Source: Anthopleura xanthogrammica (taxonomy: Eukaryota; Cnidaria; Anthozoa; Actiniaria; Actiniidae). Taken from it: a stretch of DNA of 64,000 nucleotides. Numbering within the stretch: the first letter of the stretch is position 1; every line of letters starts with the position of its first letter. The stretch is taken from positions 4,591,501-4,655,500 of the forward strand of contig OZ025207.1 in the NCBI GenBank assembly GCA_964019055.1, read 5' to 3'. Made by a program: the position numbers and the translations under genes. This document shows, piece by piece, positions 33,584-44,635 of this stretch. The notes below the pieces were generated by a model that saw only the letters and a list, made by a program, of their open reading frames with translations, was not told the origin of the DNA and ran no database searches.

Positions 33584-35460
33584 ATTCGTCCAGTTACTCT
33601 TGAAAGCCATCAGCACGATGATTGCATTTGAATCAATCGCCATTTTACTTTAAAAATTCTCTGTTAATTGTTGGAATATTTCTCGAGACTTCGTTCTTCC
33701 TTTCTTCTTGTTTTTATTCCGCTACGTTTTGACGTTAGCAACTTTAAATAGACTGATGAACAACGTTCTTCAAGACCATTATCGCTTCAATAACCATCCA
33801 AGACACTTAAAACTGTCTAGCTAGCCAGCTAGTTCTCATGCAACAACGTAAATGGTTCCAGCGTCATATAATATTTCTCGAAACTGAGTCATCTCGAAAA
33901 ATGAAACTGTTTTTAACTTTTGATCGATCACAATTTGAACCTGAGCAATTTCAATTTAAACTGTGACAATGTTACACAAAATTAAGAGGACCATAAGTAT
34001 ATTGACTTAATTATTAATAAGATAATTAGGGCACTTAATATTCTTTAGGGATAATTGGTTTGACTTGATGTCAACGAAGAAAACAGCCAGTTTTTACTAC
34101 AAATGTAATAAACATGAGATATTTTTTTATTCAAGAATTGTTACAGCGGCCAAAATCATTTGAAATACCAAGTTTGAACTATATACGTAATTGTTCGAGG
34201 ATTTTGTTTTGAAAATGATCGTCTACGTTAGATGGGCGATATTGCTGGACGCCATTATCAATCATTTCATAAGTGCAATACTTGACTTGAACACCTTCAT
34301 CAAAGTATGATCGTCAAACGAAGAAAATAGTAAACATTAAAAAAAATTACGAATGAGTTTTGTAACTTCTTAGTTTTTCTCTACAAAATTTTGTGCGTGA
34401 ATTTAGCTTACTTCGTCATCTTTAACCAATTTTGTAAGTTGAATATAGTTATCACAGAGTGAGTTAACTATATCCAAAGCCGAGACAAAACATAGATTTG
34501 ACCGAGTTTACGTTCTTGTAAAAAGACGTTAATTGTGTAAAACAAATAAATAATTTTACACCAAAATTTTCTGGAATTATCGCCACTGGGTAAGCTACTC
34601 TTGACCTACACTACCAGGTGGAGTGCGAACTCAAAACCCAAGCTTTCCAACACCGTTACAGCAAGTCCTAGATGTTTTGTTATCTTAGCTGTCATTGCTT
34701 CTTGTTATGGTCTTTTTGCATCACCTCAGTCCCATCATCATAAATAATGAAAACTTGTCGATTCTAGAATATGAAGGTACTCATAGTGACGCAAAATGAG
34801 TACGTAACTTGTGTATGGTTTGCAGATTCTCGTCTTCTCGCTTGGTGAAGTGTTATTTCCGCACCTACGGTATCGGCGACAAACTACTCTTATCTAAACA
34901 AGAACATGCCTAATCCCATTCTTGAAGTCTAGAAATGTCTCAGAATACATTTCGAAATTTCTTAGGTTTTGTTTTAGAATTTTTGATAATGCGCAGGTTA
35001 CTTTCAGAATTACTCGGGCTGCTTCTTATTGGTATTACTCGGGCTACCGTCAGCATATTACTCGGTTTCTTCTTGCTGATCTATGGAATTGTTTTAAATA
35101 GTTTAAACAACAGGTAAACGTAAAAAAATCACACGTTTATCGTTTGGAATGTTCACTAGTCTGTTTTTTTCCTTCTAGCTTCATATTTTGAATAATTTTG
35201 TGAGAGGTATCTGTAGTAATGATTTCCGTTGATCCAGACTAGTTCAAGGACACGAGGACAAAGGAAGAGTGGACTTTTGACTTTGAAGTGGAATCCGCAA
35301 CCATTATTGATTAGAATAAACCTCACACATCATCACCTGATGCGTACATTATCATTACACTCTACTTGTAACCAGTGGCATGTCCACTTATTCTAAATAT
35401 CATATTTCCGTTATATTTCTTTTTCTTTCTTTTCTCTTCTTTTCTCTTCTCTTCTCTTCT

Positions 35461-35664
35461 TTGCTTTGCTTTGCTTTGCTTTGCCTTGCTTTGCTTTGCT
35501 TTGCTTTGCTTTGCTTTGCTTTGCTTTGCTTTGCTTTGCTTTGCTTTGCTTTGCTTTGCTTTGCTTTGCTTTGCTTTGCTTTGCTTTGCTTTGCTTTGCT
35601 TTGCTTTGCTTTGCTTTGCTTTGCTTTGCTTTGCTTTGCTTTGCTTTGCTTTGCTTCGCTTTGC
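35461..35664. repeat. (TTTGC)n pentanucleotide microsatellite
   Basis: About 40 uninterrupted CTTTG units preceded by a CTTTT/CTTCT-rich lead-in; gives overlapping open frames of poly-(LCFAL) type that are artefacts. Confidence 0.97.
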
Positions 35665-35744
35665 TTTTCTTTTTTTCCTTTCTTTTCTTTTTTATATTCT
35701 ATCCTATTCTTATAAGAAGAGATTTAGAATAAACTTTCAAGCAA

Positions 35745-35879
35745 AAATTGTACGCTAAAATGTTCTTAAAATCCATAAGAAACCTCTAAAATATATTACG
35801 CCGATACAACCTCGAAACGTCGTCTCCCCACAAACCCTAGAAGTTTCTTATGGCTTTTAAGAACATTTTAGCGTACATT
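35745..35879. mobile_element. ~135-bp MITE
   Basis: TGTACGCTAAAATGTTCTTA with CCATAAGAAAC is mirrored by GTTTCTTATGG with TAAGAACATTTTAGCGTACA. Confidence 0.8.
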
Positions 35880-36982
35880 TTTTATATTCAAAGTCTATCC
35901 TATTCTATTTCCTTTATGCTGATTATGTATTTCAAGAAGAGGCTGTTTCAAAGAGAGATCTAGAATCAGTTCCATTAACGTTTGATCATTACATTTCTGC
36001 CAAAAACTTCTTGTGATTTTCAATAATTAACAAGCTAAAAATAACGGGAATAAAAAGGATTAAAACCAACCGCGGCTGCTAGAGAGCATACTTAAGATGA
36101 CCGGTAAACAATCAATCTACCATTAGCATGTACCCTGAAGCTATGACGAGTAACTTTACTTTGCTCTGACTCTATTCCATTATTCTATTCTGTTCTATTC
36201 CATTCTACTGTCAATTCTCGCCTTGCGGACACCTGCTTATTACGGATTGAGACAAATTAAAACATCCCCAGCAAAATATGCAAAGAAATTGGCTCATAGT
36301 TCTTGCTAGAACGGTCTACCGAAATTACGGAATGATGGAAATCTTGTGCTGTTCCAAGAAGATATTTTCATTGTCTAATTCTCGCTGGCACTTAAGAGGG
36401 TATTCCATTCTCACACCCTCCCACCCCCACCCCCACCTCATTCATTCTCAGATGAAATTAAGAGATAGGAGGAAAAATATTGACCAACGGTGTAAGCTCT
36501 TGAAGTAATGACTGGCATATGGCTTGGAAATAGTCATTAACAAGCTAAAAATAACAAAAGTGGAGTATAAAACTTAATCCAAACCTAAAACTGCTCATTA
36601 AAGGGACATATTAATGAGAGATTGTAAAGTATATACACCATACATCATGATGACGTGCCCCGGAGACATCTCACGTGTAATACTGTACAATGTGGTCATA
36701 TGATGTGTTATTTTAGGTAAATGAGTCTTTGGCTGGTCACGTTTTATTCAGGATTTAAGGAGATAGTTATGTAATATGTATGATCTATTTGCGAATGAAG
36801 ATGTTAGAAATGATTAAATTTAAGTGAAATGATCAAAATAAGGTGACACTATGGTTTTGCGATCTCGGTAAAAAACTCGACGTTCTTATCCTCAGAAAAG
36901 AAATGATTGAAGATATGAGTGAGAGAGAAAGAGAGAGAGATAAAGGAAAAAATGATCAAGCAAAAATGAAATAAGAACGAGT
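35880..36982. other. Non-coding stretch
   Basis: No recognisable gene or element; C-rich short tract at 36419-36437. Confidence 0.5.
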
Positions 36983-37264
36983 GGATGGATGGATGGATGG
37001 ATGGATGGATGGATGGATGGATGGATGGATGGATGGATGGATGGATGGATGGATGGATGGATGGATGGATGGATGGATGGATGGATGGATGGATGGATGG
37101 ATGGATGGATGGATGGATGGATGGATGGATGGATGGATGGATGGATGGATGGATGGATGGATGGATGGATGGATGGATGGATGGATGGATGGATGGATGG
37201 ATGGATGGATGGATGGATGGATGGATGGATGGATGGATGGATGGATGGATGGATGGATGGATGA
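36983..37264. repeat. (GGAT)n tetranucleotide microsatellite
   Basis: About 70 uninterrupted units (282 bp). Open frames of Met-Asp-Gly-Trp and, on the other strand, His-Pro-Ser-Ile repeats are artefacts. Confidence 0.98.
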
Positions 37265-37630
37265 ACGAACGAATAAATGAATGAATGAAAATGGCTCTTC
37301 TTCCACAAACAGATAAAGAAAGCGGAAGGAAGCTGGTAAAAATAGGAAGGAAAAAAATTAATTTTAATGTTTATCGATCTCATCTCAGTTTTATAAGTCG
37401 TGCATTTTTTCATTTTTCTCTGTCTTCGCTCGGCGTGTGTGATTCGTTCAGCTGATGACGTTAATACCAATGTAAACTTCCCCACTTAAGAATAGCACAG
37501 CTTTCATCTTTCACACGCTGGTGACGACTACGTTCCAAAGCGAAGCTAAAACCTTAAAAACAGATTGAATGATCTTTAAATAGATAACACGGATCTAGAA
37601 AACCATTATGTTCTTATACAAAATCTTTAT

Positions 37631-37813
37631 TTAAACATCGAAATTTTTCGTAATTGGATCAAGTTCTCTTTGTTCTCTAACTAGAGCTTTCCTTTGAGCC
37701 CACGTTGTATCCGCTAACGTCATTCCTTGATTCCGAGCAGATTTCTGGTCGCTTCCATGGTAACCAGGATCAAAATAAAGAGTGTTACCGTCAAAATATT
37801 GTTTTGCTAACAT
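37631..37813 (-). CDS. Unidentified small coding exon, probable 3' terminal exon
   Basis: A 60-codon frame with protein-like composition (includes GNTLYFDPGYHGSDQ and WAQRKALVREQRELDP). The stop TAA (37633-37631) overlaps an AATAAA at 37631-37626, giving a minimal 3' UTR as in some compact genes. It may begin at the ATG at 37813, or at an acceptor TGTTAG just inside it (reading on from CA-AAA-CAA), in which case upstream exons lie at higher coordinates. Family not recognised; the charged, Trp/Tyr-containing sequence has no signal peptide or membrane segment. Confidence 0.5.
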   Translation of the reverse strand: MLAKQYFDGNTLYFDPGYHGSDQKSARNQGMTLADTTWAQRKALVREQRELDPITKNFDV

Positions 37814-39030
37814 TTTAGAATATTATTATTATTATTATTATTTTTACTTTATTCTTGTGGAAATGTTTGAATTTATCCATCTTTTTTTATTCCTCTCCCT
37901 TTCCACATTCTTTCGTGTTTTGTTTTGTTTTGGTTTGCTTTGCTTTGCTTTAAATTTTTCCCGTTTTTGATCGAACATTGCTTCCAGATTTTCTTTCTTC
38001 ATATTACACTATCAGCTTGTTTCTTTTTACATTCTTACTATATAATTTTCTTTTTCTTTTTTCCTACTTTCATTTTCCCCTTCTATCACTCCAAAGTAAT
38101 GAATATCCCATCGCGAATTGAATTTGTAAAGTTATCATGGCCCGCATCTATATTGAAGGCTGCTATCGCACATTATTCTAAACCATTCTCGGCTGATAAG
38201 GTCATAATAGATCAGCTATGTTAGTCCGTTTACGTTATTACGACCCCGATGACATTGATACACGAACCGAATGTTTAATTAATTTTGACAAACAATTTCC
38301 GCTTTGACGTTTGCCGTCTTATCCAGCTATCACTTTCCAAGATTTTCTAACTTATACCAAGACGGGTTCTAGAAATAACTACAGATTCAGAATTAATGGC
38401 GTGAATTTAAGCACGGTTTGCCTCGATCGATTTAACCTCGCAGTTCAAGGAGCCTCTAAAAATATTTCGCACGATCTATAACAGGTGTAATCTTAAGAAT
38501 TTTTACCCTGACCTTCAGAAAAATATATATATATAGTCTTTAAATAATTTGAATCGTTGTAAAACATACTTTTCGCCCTGATGATGCACTAGAAGTGCGA
38601 AAGCTCGGTATTATATTAAAAAATAGTGGAAGAAACAAACGTAAACAATATGGTTATTCCCACTTACAATAACATTTTAGAAATATGTTTTTTATTATTT
38701 CCTTAAAAAGATAAACATTACTAAGATAATGAGCGTAAGAGAGATGTAAATATGTCGATTAGGATAAGAAGAAAAAACAGCGAGGATAGTTTTGGATCAG
38801 ACTTTTATTGGTGTAAATAGAATTTAAGTGTTGGAAGGCAGTGAGTATAAGGCTATTGTATAGTGGATGAGTGAGGACAATAAAAGAGGTTAGTGAGTTA
38901 GTGATTTGATGAAAAAACTAAGGATAATTTTGTCGAAAACTATTAAGAGGAAAAGAGACGGTAGAATCTACGGGAGGCCTAAATAAAAATATTTGAATTC
39001 TAAACACAAAAACTTCAAGGAAAGATGAAT
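37814..39030. other. Non-coding stretch
   Basis: Starts with an (ATT)n tract (37821-37841) followed by pyrimidine-rich sequence. The phrase CGCCCTGATGATGCACTAG near 38575 recalls retroelement 3' regions, but no coding remnant accompanies it. Confidence 0.45.
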
Positions 39031-39181
39031 GAACGAGCGAGCGAACGAACGAACGAATTAACGAACGAACGAACGAACGAACGAACGAACGAACGAACGA
39101 AGGAATGAACGAACGAACGCCGAACGAATGAGCGAGCGAACGAACGAACGAACGAACGAAAGACGAACGAACGAACGAAGG
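39031..39181. repeat. (GAAC)n microsatellite with variants
   Basis: About 150 bp of mainly GAAC/GAGC/GAAT units, broken near 39057 and 39119. It ends about 65 bp before the element at 39256. Confidence 0.9.
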
Positions 39182-39246
39182 AAGATCAACATTCCATTCA
39201 TTCTATTCAACAAGGCTCAAGAAAACAGAAACGCAAGCAAAGGCAC

Positions 39247-39927
39247 ACGGAAACCCAATCTCGTACCCAGAGCCCGCGTTTCTCCTGGCCAGCGCCGAAA
39301 AACGAGAGACTCTGGGGAAACGGAATTTTTTGAGGTTTTTGATTGGTTCTCTAATAAACAATAGAGAAACCGGAAATGAGCGGACTGAAGTACTTTCATT
39401 GGATAACCGGAAAAGGACTTTCCCTGACATAATAATAAAAATTCTACGGAATATCTAGGGACTTCTGCTCTCAATTAGCTTTTTTTAAATAAAGTATAAT
39501 TTATATTATAGCTTAAGGATTGATTAATTTATTTTAGTCTTGCATAAGAGTTAAATACAATAAATTCAGCTCTTAAATCCGAAGTTGTTTGCGTTCACGT
39601 TCGAACTTGCCTTGGCGCGAAAGTTTAGTACGTCCAAGAAACACATACTTGTAAACATGAAGTGCCGAAGCTGCAAGAAATATTTGCCTAATTTTTACAA
39701 CTCAGTAAGAGAATTTTATACTTCTTTTCTTCATTGAAAACGCTATCGCTGCGTCAAAATCTCGAGCAAGAACTTTGGACGCCATCTTTAAATTATGCTT
39801 AAACGCATGCGCATTAAGAGAACCGGTTATCCAAAATCAGATAAAAAATTCCGTTTCCCCAGAGTCTCTCGTTTTTCGGCGCTGGCCAGGAGAAACGCGG
39901 GCTCTGGGTACGAGATTGACGGAAACC
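39247..39927. mobile_element. 663-bp TIR element with 76-bp perfect ends and 9-bp target duplication
   Basis: The element runs 39256-39918. It begins CAATCTCGTACCCAGAGCCC and ends with the exact complement; the ends match without mismatch for about 76 bp, through GGGGAAACGGAATTTTTT. The 9-bp sequence ACGGAAACC occurs at 39247-39255 and again at 39919-39927. The interior (39332-39842) has no transposase-like frame. A 9-bp duplication with long identical ends fits a Mutator-like non-autonomous element (inference). The identical ends imply a recent insertion or strong constraint on the termini. Confidence 0.9.
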
Positions 39928-41105
39928 CAACTTACAGTATGCGTGACTGCACGATGACATGCGTCACCGGCAAGACGTGCCGTAGCGTATATAATTATTC
40001 CACACGAGGCCGGCATCGTCTCATTCTTTTGAATCCTTTCGTTAACGAAAACACTTGAAAAGCTACTTAGCTGAACAGACCTTCGTACTAATGTTCAACT
40101 TGGAATGCTTGAACAACTTATGAAAAAAAGTGTACTTAAACTATTTTGGCTCGAGTTATTTTCAATTGTGTTTTATTTATTTTTCTCTCGTCTATCCTTT
40201 CTATTTCTTCTTTTAATAGCTAAATAGGTAAAGTAAAACTTTGAGGTATTTCAGTCATTTCCGAGAGGGAAAATTCGTTTTGAATATAGAAGATTATTAC
40301 TAATTTTAACTCGCCGGATCACGTTGGCCTGATTCGAGTGAAAAATTAAAATTAAAATTAAAATTCTAATTCATCTCCCGCGACGTAAATTTAAAAAAAT
40401 TAAAAAATGTTTCAAACTTATTTACAGTTTCTCTTGCTACAAAAATACTGTTTCTTCATAGTACAATGAGCCATATAACAGCTGTTATATAATAATTCCT
40501 GTTGTCTCGCCTTAATGGTTTCATGTGTTTTAGTGCCCTTGACTTAATGATTTTAATTTTTCCTTGTCCAAAAATATTGCTTTTTAGAAACACAGTAATT
40601 CATAATAGATAGGAAATAGCAAGACAGCGATAATGAAAACTTATGATAAATCATTCTCTTTTATCAAAATTCGTTGGAAGATGCCGATGTTTCGCTATCA
40701 AGGACCTGAAAATAATTTTAAGACAAATGAGCATGATGATTTACCTGAGTGGTCAACACTTATATCATATTTTCTTGAAGCTCTTTGTACTCAGCGAAAT
40801 TAATGTGTTTACAGAACAGTGTATTTTTGGACGATGCTTGGCTCAAAATCTAGCATTTAGGGATTGAAACGTTAGTCGGTAATCAGCGATTTTTTTTCTG
40901 CTCGTGTTTGGTTCAGATACAGTGACAGTGACTTTCAAGCTTACACAGAAAACTGCTTCTGTTGATATAAGCTGGAGCAAGAAAGAATTAAAGAAGAAAT
41001 ATAAACAAAGCAAGACTAAATAGCTAACTACTGTTGACTGTAGAATCACAAATAAAAAAGTATAGAGTAAATGGTTGCTATAGTTCGAGTTGCAGATTTG
41101 ATTTT
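39928..41105. other. Non-coding stretch
   Basis: AT-rich; no recognised gene or repeat beyond an (AAATTA)n-like tract at 40344-40365. Confidence 0.45.
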
Positions 41106-41420
41106 GAGAGAGAGAGAGAGAGATAGCACCTCCTTTATTTGCGTACGATAGTTTCATAAGTATATACAACACTTCTTTACATGAAAGTCGTACAATATAA
41201 AAATCGTAATTACAAACAATATGTGATTGAGTTTTTAAAAATGAACTAACTATATACAAATATATAATTACATATAAAAATTGAAAATAATCATAGCGGA
41301 ATAGAAGTACAAAGTCACTTAGAATTATCTGGTTGCCAGTTAAACACGTTCTTTTTAAAGACATTTCTTGAAGAAGATTTTTGAATTTCCGAAGGAATAG
41401 AATTCCATAAGAGAGAAGGA
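41106..41420 (-). mobile_element. 5'-truncated LINE 3' end
   Basis: Minus-strand translation gives LWNSIPSEIQKSSSRNVFKK then NVFNWQPDNSK and a stop, the characteristic C-terminal motif of reverse-transcriptase ORFs in CR1/L2/Rex-type non-LTR retrotransposons. It is followed by about 170 bp of 3' UTR ending AATAAAGGAGGTGCTAT and a (CT)n tail (41106-41123), which resembles LINE 3' tails made of short repeats. Everything upstream of LWNS is missing. The 221-codon frame at 40843-41508 overlaps it in another frame and is not a gene. Confidence 0.7.
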
Positions 41421-43628
41421 AAAAAAAAGAAAGAAAGAAAAGGCAAGCAAACAAACGAACACTAACTCGAAAAGGGTCCAAATTTATTCCATGTTTAATC
41501 ATTATCAAAAATAATACTGTTGTTAACCAACAAAATTCCCTTTGTTCAAAAAAATCCAGAAAAATAATTTAACTGGCACAGATATCGCCTGCACAGTGCT
41601 TAATAAACCTTACTTTCTCCTTCCCAATTTTTTTCCAGAATTTAATTTCACTTTCACTTAAAAGAATCTATAAGAACAATTCAGCTGGCACAGATATCGC
41701 CTGCACAGTGCTTAATAAAGTCTATTTTCTTCTTTTCCAATTTATTTCCAAAATTTAATTTCACTCCTTCAAGCCAAAATGAACAAACACAAACACCTTT
41801 GTTGATAAATTTCATCACCGGTCCATAATAATGAATATATACGTATTATAAACGCTTGGGCCATCACCGTGACTAACTAGGCTTAGGGTATTAAGCAGTT
41901 GGCTCATTATTTTCATTCAACAGGAAAGCTATTTCTTCACAATTTTTTCAGTTTGTAGTGCTCGCTTACCATCATAGTCAATTTGTCCGGCAGTCAGTGT
42001 CCGACCGCGAAGCGTCGTCCAAATTATGATTCATGAGCTAAATATCAACAGAATCCCGAACAATTCCCATATTGACGATATTCACAAAACCGAGTCAAAA
42101 CAAAATACTATATTTGAAATTTTCAATTACGGCAAGGGCGACGAGAGAAATATTATATATTATTGACGTGGATGCTAGTTAGGTCTTCCTTGGAAGGTTT
42201 GAAAATATAAACATCGATCTATATTTTCGAAAACAATCCATAGCATGGAAGGTTATCTTGTTCGTCTATCACCCCCTGGGGGAATATTGGTTTGATATTG
42301 GTATTTCTCCTCCTTCGTGGTCCGGGTTGCCTGTATATTCCACTTTCGCTAGAACTTGATCGCTAATTTCTGACTCTTGCCAACCCTGGGGGAATATTAC
42401 TTACTTCGACAGTATGATTTTGATAATGATCATAATTCTTCGATACAATGCCTATTGAGTTCCTTAACTGCATAGGATATAGTACATAGAATGTATTTTA
42501 AATTTATTATTTCTTCAAATATATTTCTTTACTTTGCTGTAAACATTCCCAAGGGATATGCGTATGCCGAAGCCCTACTAACCCCCTACCCTAAGGGGGT
42601 TAGTACCAATGACCGAGGTAGAGGGGTATGAAACGATCCGTGGTATTGCCCATAGCACTCAGTGTAGCCAGTATCCAAAAAGTTATTTACTAATTAAAAA
42701 AACGTCAAATAAAAATTAGCAAAATACTAAAATACCAAATAGGAATCCCGAATAAAAATGAAAAAAAAAATCTTGTTAAAAATATTCACCTTGTACAACC
42801 TTACATTGCAAATTGCTTAGGGGAGGTTTTATTTTACGGCTGAGCATTGAAAGAAGAATATGATTAACTTCAAAAATGAATTTTACATTGCTAATTATTC
42901 CAAATTTGCTTTTTCTGAATTTTAATTTTTTTGTGCGACAACTTTGTTTCCATAAGATGTGCCTGTAAAAATGGTTCATTCCTTGGCTAGTTTATCGATC
43001 ATCGCGTCGATATTATCCAATGTAAGAATAACAACTCAATATAGTTTCCACATAATATTTATTGTTAATTTTTCTTTTAAATAATAGTTTTTTTTTCCGT
43101 ATTAAATTAAGTCATAACGTTGATCCACATATGTACAATATTTATGTATTTGTAACATAATAACAAGGTATTTTCAGTATAAAAGTTCAACTTGGTTTAC
43201 TGACAAAACGTATGTACATATATTATTTGTTTGGCTGAACATAATGAGTCAGCGAGTTGTTCTTTGAAGTAAGGGAAGTATGAATTCCCTGAGGCGATAA
43301 TTGACCTCACAACATGACGAGAGCATTGACGTCACTAACTTAAGTGGCATAACAGACGGGTCCAATACATCACTGATCAAGGACTGTCCAGCAATGTCAA
43401 CAATCCAAAGGTTCGTTCAAAAACAAAAGCGAGAAGTTGCCGAATAAAATCATCTACAATATCGATAATTACAGTTCGTGACATTAGGCATTGTCTGAAG
43501 TTATTCTAGTAAAAAAGTGGATTAGTATGTGTGTTTACAAATGCCGTAATTACAGTATTTCAATTACAAACTACAAAGAAACAAATTTGTAAAAATGTAA
43601 AAAATAAATTCTACGATAAAACTAATGC
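41421..43628. other. Gene-free stretch
   Basis: Contains a two-copy duplication (41556-41778) and a palindrome ACTAACCCCCT/AGGGGGTTAGT (42577-42604). No recognised gene; the end adjacent to 43629 probably includes the 3' UTR of the ankyrin gene. Confidence 0.45.
41556..41778. repeat. Two-copy tandem duplication, 111-bp period
   Basis: CTGGCACAGATATCGCCTGC then ACAGTGCTTAATAAA, followed by a T-rich stretch and AATTTAATTTCACT, occurs at about 41574 and 41685. Confidence 0.8.
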
Positions 43629-44435
43629 TTAAATCCTAGCAGCATATATTAGTGATCGTCTCGGTAAACGAGCAGAAAAGTTCGAAGTTACTGAGCTTAC
43701 GAATTCAGCCATATCTTTATTGCCTTGCTGGACAGCAACTCCAAGAGGTGATAGTCCATCATCATTTTTCGAGCGAGCATCAGCGCCATTTCGTAACAGA
43801 AATGAAACACATTTTCTATTCCCTCCACAGACCGCTGCATGTAAAGGCGTCCAGCCTTCACGGTCTCGTATATCAACATCTGCTCCACATTGGACTAGAA
43901 CTTCCAAACACCGGCTTTTTCCCTCGTAAGCTGCTTCATGTAGAGCAGTAACACCACTTGCATTTAGTCTATTGACATTTACTCTGCCAGATAAAATAAT
44001 GTTTTTTAGAGCGTAAGGATTATTGGCAGATACAGCCGCATAGATAGCGTATGATGGATGAAGAAATCCTCTTGATTGTTCGGTGCGCATTTCAGCCTGA
44101 TTCACAACTTGGTCATCTGGAAACCGTATTTCTTCTATCACAATTTTAGGAATAACAATTTCTTTTTTCTTCGGCTTGTTATTTTTTTCTGGAGCCTTCT
44201 CAGCACACATCGATGGAGGAAAAATAAATATATAGTGAGCATTGTCTTTAGGGTCCGCGCCATGTAAGCGAGAGAGTTTTTTCTTCTGATAACGAGATTT
44301 CGGTGTCGTTGTAGGCGAGTAGTGACCAGTTTCTGGTAGCTCAGGAATCGCCGACAATACTTGTAAACCAGCCATCGGCCTCATTGGTGACGGAATGAAG
44401 GATTTTCCCGATCTAATCAGTTTCTTAAAAAGCAA
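43629..44435 (-). CDS. PPP1R27-like ankyrin-repeat protein
   Basis: A 268-residue single-exon frame. An N-terminal proline/basic region (1-100) precedes EEIRFPDD (101-108), which aligns with the VRFPND motif I recall before the ankyrin repeats of PPP1R27 and other myosin-phosphatase-type regulators; it has the R-x-F form of the PP1 docking motif. Ankyrin repeats follow: SGVTALHEAAYEGKSRCLEV (160-179), EGWTPLHAAVCGGNRKCVSF (193-212), and a degenerate third (DDGLSPLGVAVQQGN, 225-239). Expected role, by family: targeting or modulating the PP1 catalytic subunit. The N-terminal extension is much longer than in the roughly 154-residue vertebrate protein, and the RxxF-type match is partial, so other small ankyrin PP1 regulators remain possible. 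Confidence 0.75.
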   Translation of the reverse strand: MLFKKLIRSGKSFIPSPMRPMAGLQVLSAIPELPETGHYSPTTTPKSRYQKKKLSRLHGADPKDNAHYIFIFPPSMCAEKAPEKNNKPKKKEIVIPKIVIEEIRFPDDQVVNQAEMRTEQSRGFLHPSYAIYAAVSANNPYALKNIILSGRVNVNRLNASGVTALHEAAYEGKSRCLEVLVQCGADVDIRDREGWTPLHAAVCGGNRKCVSFLLRNGADARSKNDDGLSPLGVAVQQGNKDMAEFVSSVTSNFSARLPRRSLIYAARI

Positions 44436-44583
44436 AATTGTTTTGGTTGCTATACTTTTCCCTTTAGATCTTCACTCTGCAGTCTCTCTAGGAAATGGTC
44501 TAGAAGAGCTCGCCTACAGGTGAAGTTATAGAGCAAATCAATGTTCTAAGAATAGAAGCAATTCCATAGCAACTGTCATTGTC

Positions 44584-44591
44584 TGACGTCA
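44584..44591. promoter_or_regulatory. Candidate CRE upstream of ankyrin gene
   Basis: Palindromic TGACGTCA 149 bp upstream of the ankyrin protein start (44435) and about 45 bp before the start of the possible divergent exon at 44636. Confidence 0.4.
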
Positions 44592-44635
44592 AAGAATAAT
44601 TAGTTTTCCTCTGGCAACACAATGGATGTTTAGAA

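Larger units (their letters stand above)
31276..35374. other. Gene-free stretch with several MITEs
   Basis: Holds inverted-repeat elements at 31857-32055, 32691-32790 and 33443-33583. A 60-codon hydrophobic open frame at 34935-35117 (+) ends at a donor-like AACAG|GTAAAC and could be a first exon, but nothing else supports it. Otherwise nothing is recognised. Confidence 0.5.

Noticed and set aside
34935..35117. 60-codon hydrophobic frame ending at a donor-like site
   Set aside because: No homology recognised, no partner exon, weak start context; kept only as a note in the intergenic entry.
35375..35758. Leucine/cysteine-rich hydrophobic open frames
   Set aside because: Translation of (TTTGC)n, which gives membrane-like but meaningless peptides.
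36892..37485. 197-codon minus-strand frame rich in HPSI repeats
   Set aside because: Artefact of (GGAT)n; flanking parts show no domain.
38560..38620. Penelope-like element terminus (CCTGATGATGCACTAG...GCGAAAGC)
   Set aside because: A resemblance in one short phrase with no GIY-YIG or reverse-transcriptase remnant nearby.
40843..41508. 221-codon hydrophobic minus-strand frame
   Set aside because: Overlaps a LINE 3' end whose true frame (LWNSIPSEI) is different; the long frame is AT-rich chance.
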